Below, in pieces: positions 24,681-34,103 of a stretch of DNA of 64,000 nt. The notes beneath the pieces are model-generated. The model did no database searches. It saw only the letters and a list, made by a program, of their open reading frames with translations, and had not been told where the DNA came from. The translations under genes were made by a program, and so were the position numbers. Source of the stretch: Diphasiastrum complanatum (taxonomy: Eukaryota; Streptophyta; Lycopodiopsida; Lycopodiales; Lycopodiaceae); the NCBI GenBank assembly GCA_029204225.1, contig CM055096.1, positions 57,861,600 to 57,925,599 on the forward strand. Reading direction: 5' to 3'. Position 1 is the stretch's first letter; each line of letters opens with the position of its first letter.

Positions 24681-25673
24681 CTGATCATAACTAGTGTACA
24701 CTGCAAGGTTTACAACCTTGATTCCAGCTGAAACTATCTGAAAAGGACCTTGAACTCTAGGGGAAAAGAGAGGAAAGTTGGCTCCCCAAAGAAGTAGACT
24801 ATAAATTGTGTGCTCACTGTTGGTATGTGGACCAGTGTTTGCCATGGAGAGAATGCCTTTCCCCTTGTGCAAAAGCTTGAAATTTTCGTCCTCAAACTTT
24901 TTCCCATAGATGGACTTCCCACAGTCTCCACCCTGTAGGCATAAAGCTTATACAATTAGTCATAGCTGGAGTAGATAAAATCATGAAATTCTATAATGTT
25001 GCAAGTAAATAGGAGACATGATTATGAAGGTTTTTTAAATGGAGTATAAACCTTTTAGCATTCCTAACAAACAATGAAATGGCATGAAAAGAAAATAAGA
25101 GGAACACAAATTGAGAGAATGGCCTTAAGACTAGATGCTTTAGGGCTTATAGGCATAATGCGAACTTGGCCACTCACAAATGCCATGAAGGTCACTAGAG
25201 AAGGAGACCATTGCGGAGACCTTTGGCAACACCATGATACACATCAAGACTTTATCAGGGCACACCCAATGTCACAAAGATAATAGATCTTTACTCATAT
25301 CGAGAGTTAGAGGGACTTTATGAAACATTATGTTTTGTCTAGTTTACCAAGTAGAGTAGGATATATGATTCCAATGAATAAGGTTCATTCTTGGATCTTT
25401 AATAAAAAACCTAGCCTGATGGCTCCATAAATAGATATTGTGAATAGATGCCCTTAGTACCTGAGCTATAAAATCTGGCACGATCCTGTGGATTGTTGTT
25501 CCTTTGTAAGAGCGGCCATGTTCATCAGTACAGAGACCTAGGAAGTTCTGTGCGGTCTTCGGCACAACATCCATCCTCAAAACGATCACCAGACGCCCGA
25601 TGATCTTGTCTTCCACTGCTATGTCCAGGAAGCACTTGGGGTTCGCTGACTGAGTTCCCAATGCACATCCCAT
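11647..25673 (-). CDS. Divergent single-domain cyclophilin (peptidyl-prolyl isomerase), four coding exons
   Basis: The coding exons on the minus strand are 25673-25461, 24932-24818, 13083-13006 and 11756-11647. Every junction has GT and AG borders and the phases agree (0, 1, 1). Total length is 516 bp, exactly 171 codons plus TAG. The start is the first ATG after an in-frame stop upstream. The protein is the cyclophilin fold, which isomerises X-Pro bonds. It shows [10 protein letters not shown] near residue 11, [13 protein letters not shown] at 62-74, [10 protein letters not shown] at 100-109, AFFISL at 112-117 and [14 protein letters not shown] at 123-136. The catalytic Arg63, Phe68 and Gln71 are kept. 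Relative to human cyclophilin A, residues F67-G74 are replaced by one Cys, Q111 is Ala112 and W121 is Arg122. No targeting peptide is evident, so it is probably cytosolic or nuclear. Introns are 528, 11,734 and 1,249 bp. The exon set is reconstructed from sequence, without transcript data. Confidence 0.87.
11757..13005 (-). other. Cyclophilin intron 3
   Basis: The intron starts GTATGAG and ends TTTGCAG or close to it (CTTGCAG just before exon 4) on the minus strand. I see no mobile element or second gene in it. Confidence 0.75.
13084..14056. other. Intron stretch without recognised feature
   Basis: Short open frames occur on both strands (for example 13449-13721 and 13744-13953), but none shows a family motif. 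Confidence 0.5.
14057..14263 (-). pseudogene. Possible LINE reverse transcriptase scrap
   Basis: The minus strand reads [21 protein letters not shown]. This resembles the block after the RT catalytic site of plant LINEs (ALLYADD...TREGLQ..LD) and matches a block in the plus-strand LINE near 19680. It is too short to assign firmly. Confidence 0.4.
14376..14727 (-). repeat. Gypsy LTR, 3' copy (shortened)
   Basis: It ends on the right with GGGTCTTAACA next to a purine-tract complement and aligns with 18028-18529. It lacks about 150 bp of the middle of that copy. The left edge is worn and approximate. Confidence 0.7.
15010..15740 (-). pseudogene. Gypsy reverse transcriptase fragment
   Basis: The minus strand opens with [20 protein letters not shown], then [22 protein letters not shown] and an [13 protein letters not shown] block. 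These are the first RT boxes of plant gypsy elements. Further left, [18 protein letters not shown] matches the region just after the RT palm. Between them the catalytic YIDD box is not readable. Frameshifts occur. Confidence 0.85.
16045..16056. repeat. G homopolymer (12 G)
   Basis: Twelve consecutive G lie within the gypsy element, between RT and protease. Run length is prone to sequencing error. Confidence 0.8.
16213..16404 (-). pseudogene. Gypsy retropepsin fragment
   Basis: [21 protein letters not shown] corresponds to the gypsy protease active-site region, normally D-[ST]-G-A-S-H-N-F-I. The glycine of the active triad is replaced by Ser, so it would be inactive. Confidence 0.7.
16640..17400 (-). 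pseudogene. Gypsy gag fragment with zinc knuckle
   Basis: Two overlapping minus-strand pieces (17210-16989 and 17046-16831) read gag-like sequence with ADRWWHKLS and a [10 protein letters not shown]-type block. A CX2CX4HX4C knuckle ([13 protein letters not shown]) lies near 16690. Order and distance to the protease are as expected. Frameshifts separate the pieces. Confidence 0.65.
17401..18013 (-). other. Gypsy leader region
   Basis: This lies between the gag start and the primer site on the minus strand. I see no coding motif. Confidence 0.5.
18014..18025 (-). other. Primer binding site of the intronic gypsy element
   Basis: GCTTTGATACCA on the plus strand is the complement of TGGTATCAAAGC, a Met-tRNA-type primer site, two bases from the LTR. 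Confidence 0.75.
18028..18529 (-). repeat. Gypsy LTR, 5' copy
   Basis: On the plus strand it starts TGTTACACTCCC and ends GGGTCCTAACA, so on the minus strand it begins TGTTAGG and ends GTAACA beside the primer site. Confidence 0.8.
18840..19760 (+). pseudogene. LINE (non-LTR) reverse transcriptase fragment 1
   Basis: A 113-codon open piece (19216-19554) contains [20 protein letters not shown] followed by [10 protein letters not shown] and VQAGLEP. These match the plant LINE RT blocks IHPIFKSGD-P-NYRTIM-GH-AKLY and GQAGFRP. A frameshifted [18 protein letters not shown] near 19650-19690 is the catalytic YADD box with the last Asp changed to Asn. Multiple stops make it dead. Confidence 0.75.
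19929..20308. mobile_element. Candidate 380-bp MITE flanked by a 9-bp direct repeat
   Basis: GTTTCTACC occurs at 19920-19928 and 20309-20317, bracketing a non-coding segment. Its ends are weakly inverted (ATAGTTCC at the left, ATAGATCC on the opposite strand at the right). The core is AT-rich with an AT dinucleotide run at about 20160-20180. GGTACCGC/GCGGTACC words cluster at both ends, including a near-perfect palindrome at 20226-20257. A 9-bp duplication would fit a Mutator-like element, but the terminal inverted repeats are imperfect and the family is not proven. Confidence 0.5.
20226..20276. repeat. GC-rich palindrome plus direct repeat
   Basis: GGTACCGCGGATC (20226-20238) is the reverse complement of the end of GGATCCGCGGTACC (20244-20257), with a 5-bp spacer. 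The latter word is repeated at 20263-20276. Confidence 0.9.
20784..20847. repeat. Perfect 32-bp tandem duplication
   Basis: The 32-bp word starting TCAAAAATATATTG occurs at 20784-20815 and again at 20816-20847 without mismatch. Confidence 0.95.
21134..23060 (+). pseudogene. Degenerate LINE with endonuclease and RT parts
   Basis: On the plus strand, [15 protein letters not shown] near 22020-22070 matches the C-terminal part of a LINE APE endonuclease (the ...STVIDYVL... block). Lys-rich open pieces precede it. At 22803-23054, [18 protein letters not shown] followed by [15 protein letters not shown] matches the first RT boxes (G-P-W---I-PI-K, NYR-I------K-FE). Many stops separate these pieces. 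No catalytic YADD box is readable after 23060, so the copy is truncated. Confidence 0.6.
22396..22493. repeat. Perfect 49-bp tandem duplication within the LINE
   Basis: The word starting GGGCCTTCATGCTACG occurs at 22396-22444 and 22445-22493, apparently without mismatch. This points to a recent local duplication in otherwise decayed sequence. Confidence 0.95.
23061..24639. other. Intron stretch without recognised feature
   Basis: No conserved motif was seen on either strand. The open frame at 23352-23681 has no family resemblance that I can name. Confidence 0.5.
24640..24679. repeat. CT/GA microsatellite in cyclophilin intron 2
   Basis: About 20 CT units start about 140 bp downstream (minus-strand sense) of the exon 2 donor site. 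In the transcript it reads as a GA tract. Confidence 0.97.
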
Positions 25674-26899
25674 ATCGTCGGTAATTCTATACCCCGCGAT
25701 GCAATTTCTGTTTACATTTCAGCTATGAGTTATAACTTCTTGAGGCAGACTTCAGGCATATCGCAAATTTTCACTCTCATCAACCTTGGCACCAGAATTT
25801 CGTGACGTGCATACTACATTGTGACATCCTACATGCGACAACTTTCTACATGCGATTTCATGTCTGCTTAAGCAGAATATATATTAGTAGCAGACTCCTT
25901 AGTTGGAAGTGCATATGACTGACAACCGTGGTCCTCAGGGCGGATAGCTTAGCATTCTCCATCAGAGCATGATCCTCTTGTAGATGCTCATTATCAAACC
26001 AAATTTGCTCTACTAGCTGCATGCAGAAGGTGTTGAGAATTTACTTGGTTATTGCTGAGTTGTGGTGTTGTTTCTGGAAGTTGTGATTTCCACTCGCATT
26101 CTTAAAGCAGCTGTTCTTGCTCTGCCACTCTTATTTGATTCTAAAAGCTGCTGCACAAGTAAAGCCTTCAAGCCAGAAACAATTTCGACTCGATCATGAG
26201 CCCCCCTGCAAAAAGCCAGCTCCAGTAAAGATAATACCAAAAGCGCATTTCCCTTCAGACTTTCGACCAGTAGGCTCAGAACGTCGGAATTGCACCCAAA
26301 TTTTCCGTAAAGTTCAACCGAGACCAGTTGAAGCAACAGATGACAGCATTCCACTACAGATCTTTCATTAAGGAGATCTAGACTGTAATTTGCAGTGAAG
26401 ATCTGTTCTTAGACACTACCAACCAGAGCTAATAGCTTTGCAAAATTTAAGAAAGTGAATCATTTCTTCGCTGAAAACAATAAGTGAATATGCACTGTTT
26501 AAGAATGTGGATTGTCTTCACTAAAAACGATAGGTCGATCTGCACTGTGTAAGAATGCAAATTGTTTCTTCACTAAAAGCAATAGGTGAGATCAGAGACT
26601 TAGGCCTCACCAACTACTCAGAGAGTTGCAGGATTATGCACTTATCCCTTCACTGCTCATCCATCCTCAGCTGCTGCAATCATAAATGCTTCCCTCCACC
26701 AGTGTTATCGCTGACACGATCGACCTTGCCAGCCATCGCTGGAAGGAGGCTGGAGCGAGAGAAAATGCTCTGCCAGCGCTGCAGTGAATGACGCAACAGA
26801 TAGAGCAAGAACAGCTACTATTGTACGGAGGAACATGGAGGAGTTTAGCAGTTAGGCTTAGGGTTAGGTCCTGGTGACCTATTCTCTAGGTCATAAAAA
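25674..26899. other. Cyclophilin upstream region
   Basis: This should contain the 5' UTR and promoter of the minus-strand cyclophilin. An in-frame stop about 45 bp upstream of the ATG supports the chosen start. Open frames at 26049-26354 (minus) and 26117-26371 (plus) have no recognisable motif. No clear TATA box was assigned. Confidence 0.45.
26449..26595. repeat. About 51-bp tandem repeat, 2.8 copies
   Basis: Units start at 26449, 26501 and 26551. Each contains AAGAA..., TTCACTAAAA or a variant, and TGCACTGT, with substitutions between copies. Confidence 0.85.
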
Positions 26900-29859
26900 T
26901 TTATAGTTCATAATCAAAGTTGGGGTGTCCAAAGGATTGTATAAGTAAGGAAGGTTCATTGTCTTTTGGCCCTTCAGCCGGCCAAAGGTTGAGAGTGGCC
27001 CTTCCCCATGCCTCTACGTAAATGATGGCCGAGTTTTTTAGCTTTGTCGTAGTAATAGCAAGCTATTGTGAGTATTTGGGTTAACTCTTTCCGTTTGATA
27101 TAGTAGCAATAAGCTATTCTCATAAGCTATAAGATTTCGAGATGATTTGTTAAAGGCTAAGGTGTCGGTCCTAACTGAGTTTGAACATTGAAATTCTAAC
27201 ATGAAATCTTTATCTTTATTTCTTTTTTACGATTTTTTTTTCTCTCTTTCAAAAAGTTGGTCATAGATTAATAATTTTATACAAGTACAAACTGAAACCA
27301 TAAAGAGTTACTTAAAGGGGGATAAGTTTATTGGCCTCTTAAAAGGGTAGGGGGGAAATAACAAAAAATCACCTTTCCCAAATTCCCTATCATTTCTATC
27401 AAGCCAAAAATGTTCCAACGGAAATAACTCTAAGACTGCCAAAAGGAGTTGACAGCAACATCTTCAAACAAAATATCGTTCAGCAGTAAGTCAGTATGAT
27501 TGAATCTCCTGAACCTGACATGAAAACGCACAATGAAAAGATCAACTACTAATTTCCAAAGTGTAAGGTTTGCACAGATTCTCGTGATATTTCAGATCAT
27601 GTTGTCAATGCATAGCTTTGATGTATCAATCACCTTGTTAGATATCATATATTGTATTATCTAGTGGTCGGGAAATCTCTTTTGAGTTATCCTTCAAAAA
27701 CCTGCATTTTATAGAACAATTCGATTTTTTGAAGATTTCTAGGCACATATGCTTGTATAAGTAATCGTCAGACATTTTATGATGTCGGTTTTTGAGAAAA
27801 TTTGCCAGCTCCATTGCTATAGTTTGTCGAATTCTTTCTCGAGCACTGGTATTATCTAAGTGGCATATTACACAACAATTGCTTATCTTAATTATGACCT
27901 ACTCTTTTATACATGCATCCATGCTTCTATGTCTAAATTACACAAATTTCATAGAAGCGACAAAATCTTCATAAAAAAGGAGGCATTGACTTCACGAGGA
28001 TTAGAGGAAAGAATGAGCCCAACCAATAGAGAAATGTGATATATACACCCCAAGTCCAATAAGTGTGCCCCAAATGCCTTCTTGTGAACCTTAGCTTCCT
28101 AAAAGGCTGGGCCCAAATTTGGAAGACACCCAAAGTTCAATAAGTGTGCAAACATGCACTATTGTGAGCCTTGCTTCCCGAGAGGTAGTTCCAATTTTCA
28201 AAATGCAACAACTCCTTTTTGCAATCATTATGTGGTAGGTATATGGCTTCATAGTTTTATGTTGGTTAAGCAACTAACTCTAGTTGAATGAGTTTTTAGA
28301 TGTTATACATATATGAGGACCCCATTTTTGGACTGCACATTTAAATATGGTTGACTTTCAAAAAGTTCGCCCAATATAATACATGTGGCCAAGCTTTTTT
28401 GAAGATATAAAATGAGATGGCTCAACGAGATCTATGCAACCATCATCATTGCACCTTTTGTATAGTTGCTTTCACAATAGCGTTGCAATTTATTCCAATA
28501 CATGACTTCAAAACTAACATTGAGGTTGAAAGATTACGAGATTATTATTCTATCATCAAGAATACACAAAGTTACAAACTTTATTAGCTAGTTGTTCAAA
28601 GTAGGTATATGATACTCTTAGTCCTCAAGTTGTGGGATTCATATATATTATTTTCTAAGGGACAAAATTCCAGTGCTCATCACAATTCCACATCCTTAGT
28701 GCATACATATCATGTCATTTTGAAATAATAGTTGAGAGTTGTTAGTTCCATGGCATCTTCTCATCTCTATCTCCAACTCATGTGAATTAACTTGCATCTC
28801 ACCAATAAGAAATATTTTAACACATATCTTTGTCTTTTAGTGCTCATGCTTTTCAAATCACCATTTCTTTTGGTTCTTGGCAAAGCCTATTCAAAACATG
28901 TTGTAGTAGTTCTCTTTTTGTCTCCCTTTTGGAAGGTCGTGATGATTCATCCTCTATCTCTCCATTGAACAATTCTCTTTTTCAACCATTTTTCGATTAC
29001 TTCACAAGGGAACCATTTTGGGTCCAACTTTCTTTATTGTTAATATAACATATCTATAGACAAAAAACTTCTCCTTTCAAGAAAAGAAAAGCAATTTAAG
29101 CCTATAAAATTGGAAATGAAATTTGTGCCTTGGCCTCCAACTTTTATGTAAAAAAATATCCACTTTTCTTTAGGCCTCATTAGCTTGCAATGGCCCCCAC
29201 TCTTGAACTAAAATTTTGAGAATGTGACGTGTTTATGTTCCAACTCCACAAGTGAATTTTTTTTAAAATTTATTTATGTAGTAAAAAGAGACTTCAAACC
29301 AACTAAGACTTTGTTGTCTACACATTAGTTATTTAAACGTATTCTCAAAGTCAAGGTCCATATATCTATATAAGAAAAGAACTTCCAACATTTTCTATCA
29401 AATGTGATCTAACTTTTTGGTCCTTTAAATAGTGCATCACTTCCATCTTTTAAACTTTGCATAACTCACTAAAACCACATAAGTTGGCCTTGCTAGTAGA
29501 AATATTTCGTTTGCATAAAAGACCAATAGCAAAGTATAGCTTGAAATATGACTCTCCCAAATATATTGTCCCATTCTTCCTTGTCTCCCAATCCATCAAC
29601 AAAAAAAAGGCCCTAGCTATTTGCTCAACCCTTTTCATAAAGCATGAGTTGTTTCCGACGCTCAATTGGGACTATGTCAAGCACCTTGGCTAGATCATCG
29701 AAATAAATAATAATTGGTACTTGAAACACTTCTCAAGTTGGTCAAAGGGCTCTTATTCGTTATCATAGATGTATAAGTACTAAAAAAACATCTTCATGGA
29801 TTTAATAGATGCTCATATAATTCCTTAAACCTGCCTTTTAAAATAGATGCTAGTGTATT
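26900..29859. other. Intergenic stretch without recognised gene
   Basis: AT-rich sequence with many stops in all frames. The minus strand of 29450-29860 may belong to the worn gypsy element to the right, but I could not match it to a domain. Confidence 0.5.
28045..28204. repeat. Imperfect 80-bp tandem repeat
   Basis: Unit 1 (28045-28125) and unit 2 (28126-28204) share ACACCC, AATAAGTGTGC and TTGTGA.CCTT.GCTTCC in register. Confidence 0.8.
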
Positions 29860-30960
29860 AGACCGTCCAAATCACATGAGATTGTATGTATAAGCGACAA
29901 ACAAGATCGTAAGGTTGCTCAAACAATCGTGGTAAAACTAAAAATCTCATAGTGGTCATATCTTGTCCAAAAGCTTGTTCTTGGAACGTCCTCATCCTTT
30001 CCTCTAATTTGATGGTAACCTAATCTAAGGTCTATATTAAAGCTTTTTTTTGCTAATTTTTCTCAAAACCTTCATTTAATTATATTGACTGAAGTCATTC
30101 ATAAAAGTATAGTTTTTCATGTCCAACAACACCATCCAAAATACCTTGTGTGATAACCAATAAACATGGTCTTTGATTTCAATCCAAATAACTGTTGTCG
30201 TCATCCCCAAGCCAAATGAGAAAAGCCTAGATATCATCTCCCAGAGAAAAAGTTGCATGGAAGGTGGTGGGAATAAACCTAGAAGCCTTAAATCCCTCGC
30301 ACACAACCCACTAGCCATGGCTTCAGTAAGGCCTATGATCTCCTCACACAACCTAGTAACTAGCCCACATGCTACATAACGCCCACAAAACTCTACAAGA
30401 AACTTGCTCTGATACCAAACTATTGGAAATGGGAGACCTATCACCTAGAATAGCAACCATATTGCAGATCCTTGCGAGTAAGTAGCATGATCATTGAAAA
30501 TAAATGAAAGCATAATATAGGACACAATAGAAAGAGAGTAAGCAACCATCACATCAACACTTGAAATTGCCTTTACAATATGTATTGTCTTCTTACTTCA
30601 AATAGTGATAAATATTTTTCTCGTTGGGATCGCCTCCCATTCTTGGCGGGTTCGCAACGGCAACGAACCAAGGCCAAAGGCCATGCTCTCTCTTTTTTCT
30701 CAAGACTTCCCAATGTATTCTCATCTTCTTGTGATTATTTCCAGAATATTAGACAATGTATCTCTTCGTGAGTAATTGCTTGATGAGACATGAAACTTTG
30801 CAACTAATGTCTAGTCGTACCAAGGAAAAATGTAAACTCGATAACTCAAAAAAATAAAAAGGTAGCCATATATCATATAAAGACAAGTGGATAAAGATTG
30901 ATACTACCGATATACATCTAATCACTGGAAAAAACACTTTGCTCCTTCAATCATAATAAA
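29860..30960 (-). mobile_element. Gypsy remnant with RT fragment, primer site and LTR
   Basis: On the minus strand, [20 protein letters not shown] then [12 protein letters not shown] (about 30045-29940) is a clear gypsy RT block. A primer-site complement GCTCTGATACCA lies at 30406-30417, and the sequence from about 30419 rightward (TATTGGAAATGGG) looks like the inner end of an LTR whose first base pair has mutated. Only about 360 bp separates primer site and RT, so gag and protease are deleted. The outer LTR edge is a guess. Confidence 0.6.
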
Positions 30961-31092
30961 AAGTTGAAAAAGAAGTAGCTCATAAAATAAAAAAAAATAG
31001 TTCATGCATATACTTGGAATCAATCAAGATCCTTTCAAAACGTATCTATCCACATGCCTCATGAATATAAAAGTTCACTTTAGAGTGCATCA

Positions 31093-31367
31093 ACTTAGAA
31101 TTCGCTTCGAACATGAACACAGATCATGTTACATAGTAACACAGACAGAAAAACACTCTCCACACCAAGCTCACGTAGTAACTGTCTTTCTCAAAATGAA
31201 ATTACATTGTACATATAGTTCTTCACTCAGGCAACCCATGCATGGTCCAGGTTGCCATCGACGGGACGTCTGTCCTGTCGACTCGCCTCGTGGCGAGGCC
31301 AACTGATCTTTATCGACTGATAGGACCCACAGTACAGTAACACAGTGATTCTGCTTTAATTCTAACG
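31093..31367 (-). repeat. 3' LTR of the pol-only copia element
   Basis: Starts (plus strand) ACTTAGAATTCG and ends AATTCTAACG. It matches 34104-34378 at equal length. Confidence 0.88.
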
Positions 31368-31421
31368 CTCTCCCTTAAAGAAGAGTCTACTTTTTATACA
31401 GTTATATACATAGCTTTAAAG

Positions 31422-31904
31422 TCAACAAACTTTAAGTACAGAAAGTTTTGATCTAAACTTATCAAACTTTTCTTTAACAAGTGGCTTAGTGAAAATATCA
31501 GCTAGTTGTTCTTCCGTACTACAATGAACAACATGAATTTCACGACTCAACAGCCTCTCACGTATAAAGTGATACGGAATCTCAATGTGTTTGGTTCTTG
31601 CATGGAACACTGGATTCTTTGCTAGTTGAATGCCACTCTGACTGTCGCTATGTATAGTTGTGAGATTTTTCTGTTTCATGCCAACTTCTTCCAAGATCTG
31701 TCTCAACAATATAGCTTCATGTGCTGCACTACACATTGCCTTATACTCTGCTTCTATGGTGGATAGAGCGATTGTACTTTGCTTCTTACTAGACCAAGCA
31801 ATTGCCACAAAGCTGGAATACATACCATGTGGTAGATCTACGATCGTCATAGTCACTTCCCCAATCCGCATCCACATAGCCACATAACTCAAGTAAACCC
31901 TCAT
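31422..31904 (-). pseudogene. Copia RNase H
   Basis: The minus strand reads SSKKQSTIALSTIEAEYKAM with the conserved acidic residue of STxEAEY, then IHSDSQSGIQLAKNPVFHAR, TKHIEIPYHFIRE and QLADIFTKPL. These are the usual copia RNase H blocks, ending at the stop at 31422. It is frameshifted from RT near 31900. RNase H removes the RNA strand during reverse transcription. Confidence 0.85.
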
Positions 31905-32898
31905 GCTTCCTGTAAATCAAGCCATAATCTGAAGTGCCTTTGACATAATGCAAAATGCACTTAGCTGCCTTCCAATGCGTTTTCGTAGGTGCTGCCATAA
32001 ACTGACTTACAATACCAATAACATAGCATATATCTGGTCTAGTCGTGGTAAGATAAATCAAGCTCTCTACTAATTGCCTATTCAGTGTAGCATCGAATGG
32101 CTGAGACTCATCAAGCTTAGAAAGCTTTCTACCTGGTTCAATAGGAGTGTTCACTGGCTTGCAATCTTGCAACCTGAACCTGTGTAACAACTCTCTAACA
32201 TACTTCACCTGTGTTAAACCCACTTCGTGTCCTTTTTGCCACACCTCTACTCCAAGGCAATAATGCATTAGGCTGAGATCTGTCATCTCGAATTGTTCCA
32301 TGAGGTCTTTCTTGATCATGTCTATCATTTCTTGATTATTTTCCGTAATAATCAAGTCATCAACATAAAGAGCAATCAAAGCAACCATACCATCAAAGCA
32401 TAAGACGTAAAGATTTGGATCAAATTGTGTTCTCACCATCCCCTTAGAACGAAAGTAGACATCAATCATGCTATACCACGCACATGGTGTCTGTTTAAGA
32501 CCATAAAGCGCTTTCTTCAAGCGACATACTTTATTCTCCTGTCCTTTCGCTACAAAGCCTTCAAGTTGATCCATGAACACCTCTTCTTCTAACTCACCAT
32601 TTAGAAAAGCAGATTTCACATCCATCTGATGCAAAGGCCAACCAAAATGTGAAGCTAAAGCAACAAGTAGATGTGGAGTATTCCACTTACATACTGGCAC
32701 AAAGGTCTCCTCATAGTTGATCCCTTTACTTTGTGCATACCCTTTGATCACCAATCTTGCTTTGTGTTTTGCTATACTTCCATTTGCACGATACTTAGTC
32801 CTGTATAGCCATTTACAACCAATGGGTTTCTTGCCAACTGGTGGTTCCACTAAGTCCCATGTGCTATGCTTAGCAATTGACTCCATCTCCTCTTCCAT
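31789..32898 (-). pseudogene. Copia reverse transcriptase
   Basis: A near-complete RT of about 330 residues in one open frame: WDLVEPPVGKKPIGCKWLY, KARLVIKGYAQ, HQMDVKSAFLNGELEEEVFM, LKKALYGLKQTPCAWY, the catalytic ALYVDDLIIT box, MHYCLGVEVW and LIYLTTTRPDICYV. The YVDD aspartates are intact. The 3' end shifts frame into RNase H around 31900, and the 5' linker (33441-33148) is also shifted. Enzyme parts therefore look well preserved although the element as a whole is broken. Confidence 0.88.
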
Positions 32899-33147
32899 GG
32901 CCTTGACCCAAATGTCATCATCCTTCGCTTCACCATAAGTCGAAAGTTCTTTGCTTTGAATAATGCTAGATAAGAGACCATAATTTGCTTCATACCTTTC
33001 AAGTTGTGTCTTCTCTCTTGTTGATCTTCATAGCTCTCCCTAGCTAGATGATCCTGGAAAGTCATCAATGTCGCGACTCTCCAACAATATCTCAAACCAC
33101 TTAGGGAGCTTCCTGTCAGATGATCGACTTCCTGGTGAAAATGTATC

Positions 33148-33603
33148 TCACTTTACATCTTTCTCCTTGTGTTTGTCACCTGCAACTTCAATCCTTCTTG
33201 CACCAAAATGTTTATCTCTACCTCTCCAACCTGTCTCTTGAGGTTGAGTAGTAGTATCTTGAGATGTATCCTCATGTCCATCACTAGGAAAGCCAATAAA
33301 TGGATCATCATCAGGAGGTATCCTCACTATACCATTTTCCACTAGATGTGTCTGTCTTCTCAGCATCCTCGTCTTCATACATCTTAGATTCATCAAAGAT
33401 GACATCACGGCTAACATGTATTTTGTTTTCCATTGGATCAAAACATCTATAGCCCTTCACACATTCATCATATCCTAGGAATATACACTTGATAGCTTTC
33501 ACATCAAGCTTATGTTTCTCTTGTATAGGAATGTGTACAAAGGCCTTACATCCTAAGATTCGCAAGTGGTTCACCTTTGGCTTCTTTTTCGTGAATGCCT
33601 CCT
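33148..33603 (-). pseudogene. Copia integrase C-terminal domain and linker
   Basis: Minus-strand HLRILGCKAFVHIP, KCIFLGYDECVKGYRCFDP and VSRDVIFDES are the conserved C-terminal blocks of copia integrase. It is joined to the core by a one-base frameshift at about 33604 and leads by another shift into the acidic linker before RT. Confidence 0.85.
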
Positions 33604-34058
33604 TAGGTGTTATCTTTGGTATGGCAATTTTGAAGATAGATTGTCGTACTGCATGCTTCTGACCAAAAATCTTTTGGTAGTTTCATCTCAGCTAGCATAG
33701 ATCTAGCACTTTCCACAATCGTATGATTCTTGCGCTCAGCTACACCATTGAGAGCAGGAGTATGAGTTTGCATAAATTGTCTTTTGATCCCACATTGATC
33801 ACAAAGATCATTGAAGTTGTTAGACTTGTACTCACCTCCACTATCTGATCTTAGAACTTTGATCTTCCTATCTGTCTGATTTTCGACCAAAGCTTTGAAG
33901 CTCTTTAAATTGTCAAATGCATCTGATTTTTTCTTCAAGAAGTAAATCCATGTCTTACGTGATATATCATCAATAAAGGTCATGAAATAGAAGACTTTAC
34001 CGCCCGTCGTAAACCCAGAATTCTCAGAAGACTGTTCTTCTCCCGAAGCTCTCTTCAA
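33604..34058 (-). pseudogene. Copia integrase core
   Basis: The frame starts at the ATG at 34058, close to the primer site, with about 20 unrelated residues (MKRASGEEQSSENSG). It then runs into VFYFMTFIDDISRKTWIYF, VLRSDSGGEYKS and NGVAERKNHTIVESARSM. These hold the DDE catalytic residues. HHCC and all upstream domains are missing. The frame ends at a stop at 33603 caused by a shift. Confidence 0.85.
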
Positions 34059-34103
34059 CGACGATACTGTATTGGGTACACTCCTTGTATGGCTCTAATA
34101 CCA

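Larger units (their letters stand above)
13084..24817 (-). other. Giant cyclophilin intron 2 (11.7 kb) filled with transposons
   Basis: The 5' splice site on the minus strand is A|GTGAGC after codon position 1 of Ser110. The 3' site is TATGCAG before 13083. It encloses a gypsy element, LINE pieces on both strands, a MITE candidate, tandem duplications and a CT microsatellite. The flanking exons still join in frame, so the insertions appear tolerated. Confidence 0.8.

Noticed and set aside
24588-24872. Minus-strand frame running past the exon 2 donor site
   Set aside because: Only the part from 24932 to 24818 is coding. Beyond A|GTGAGC the reading is intron and runs into the microsatellite.
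26049-26371. Overlapping open frames on both strands upstream of the cyclophilin gene
   Set aside because: Neither has a recognisable motif and both cannot be coding. Left as unassigned upstream sequence.
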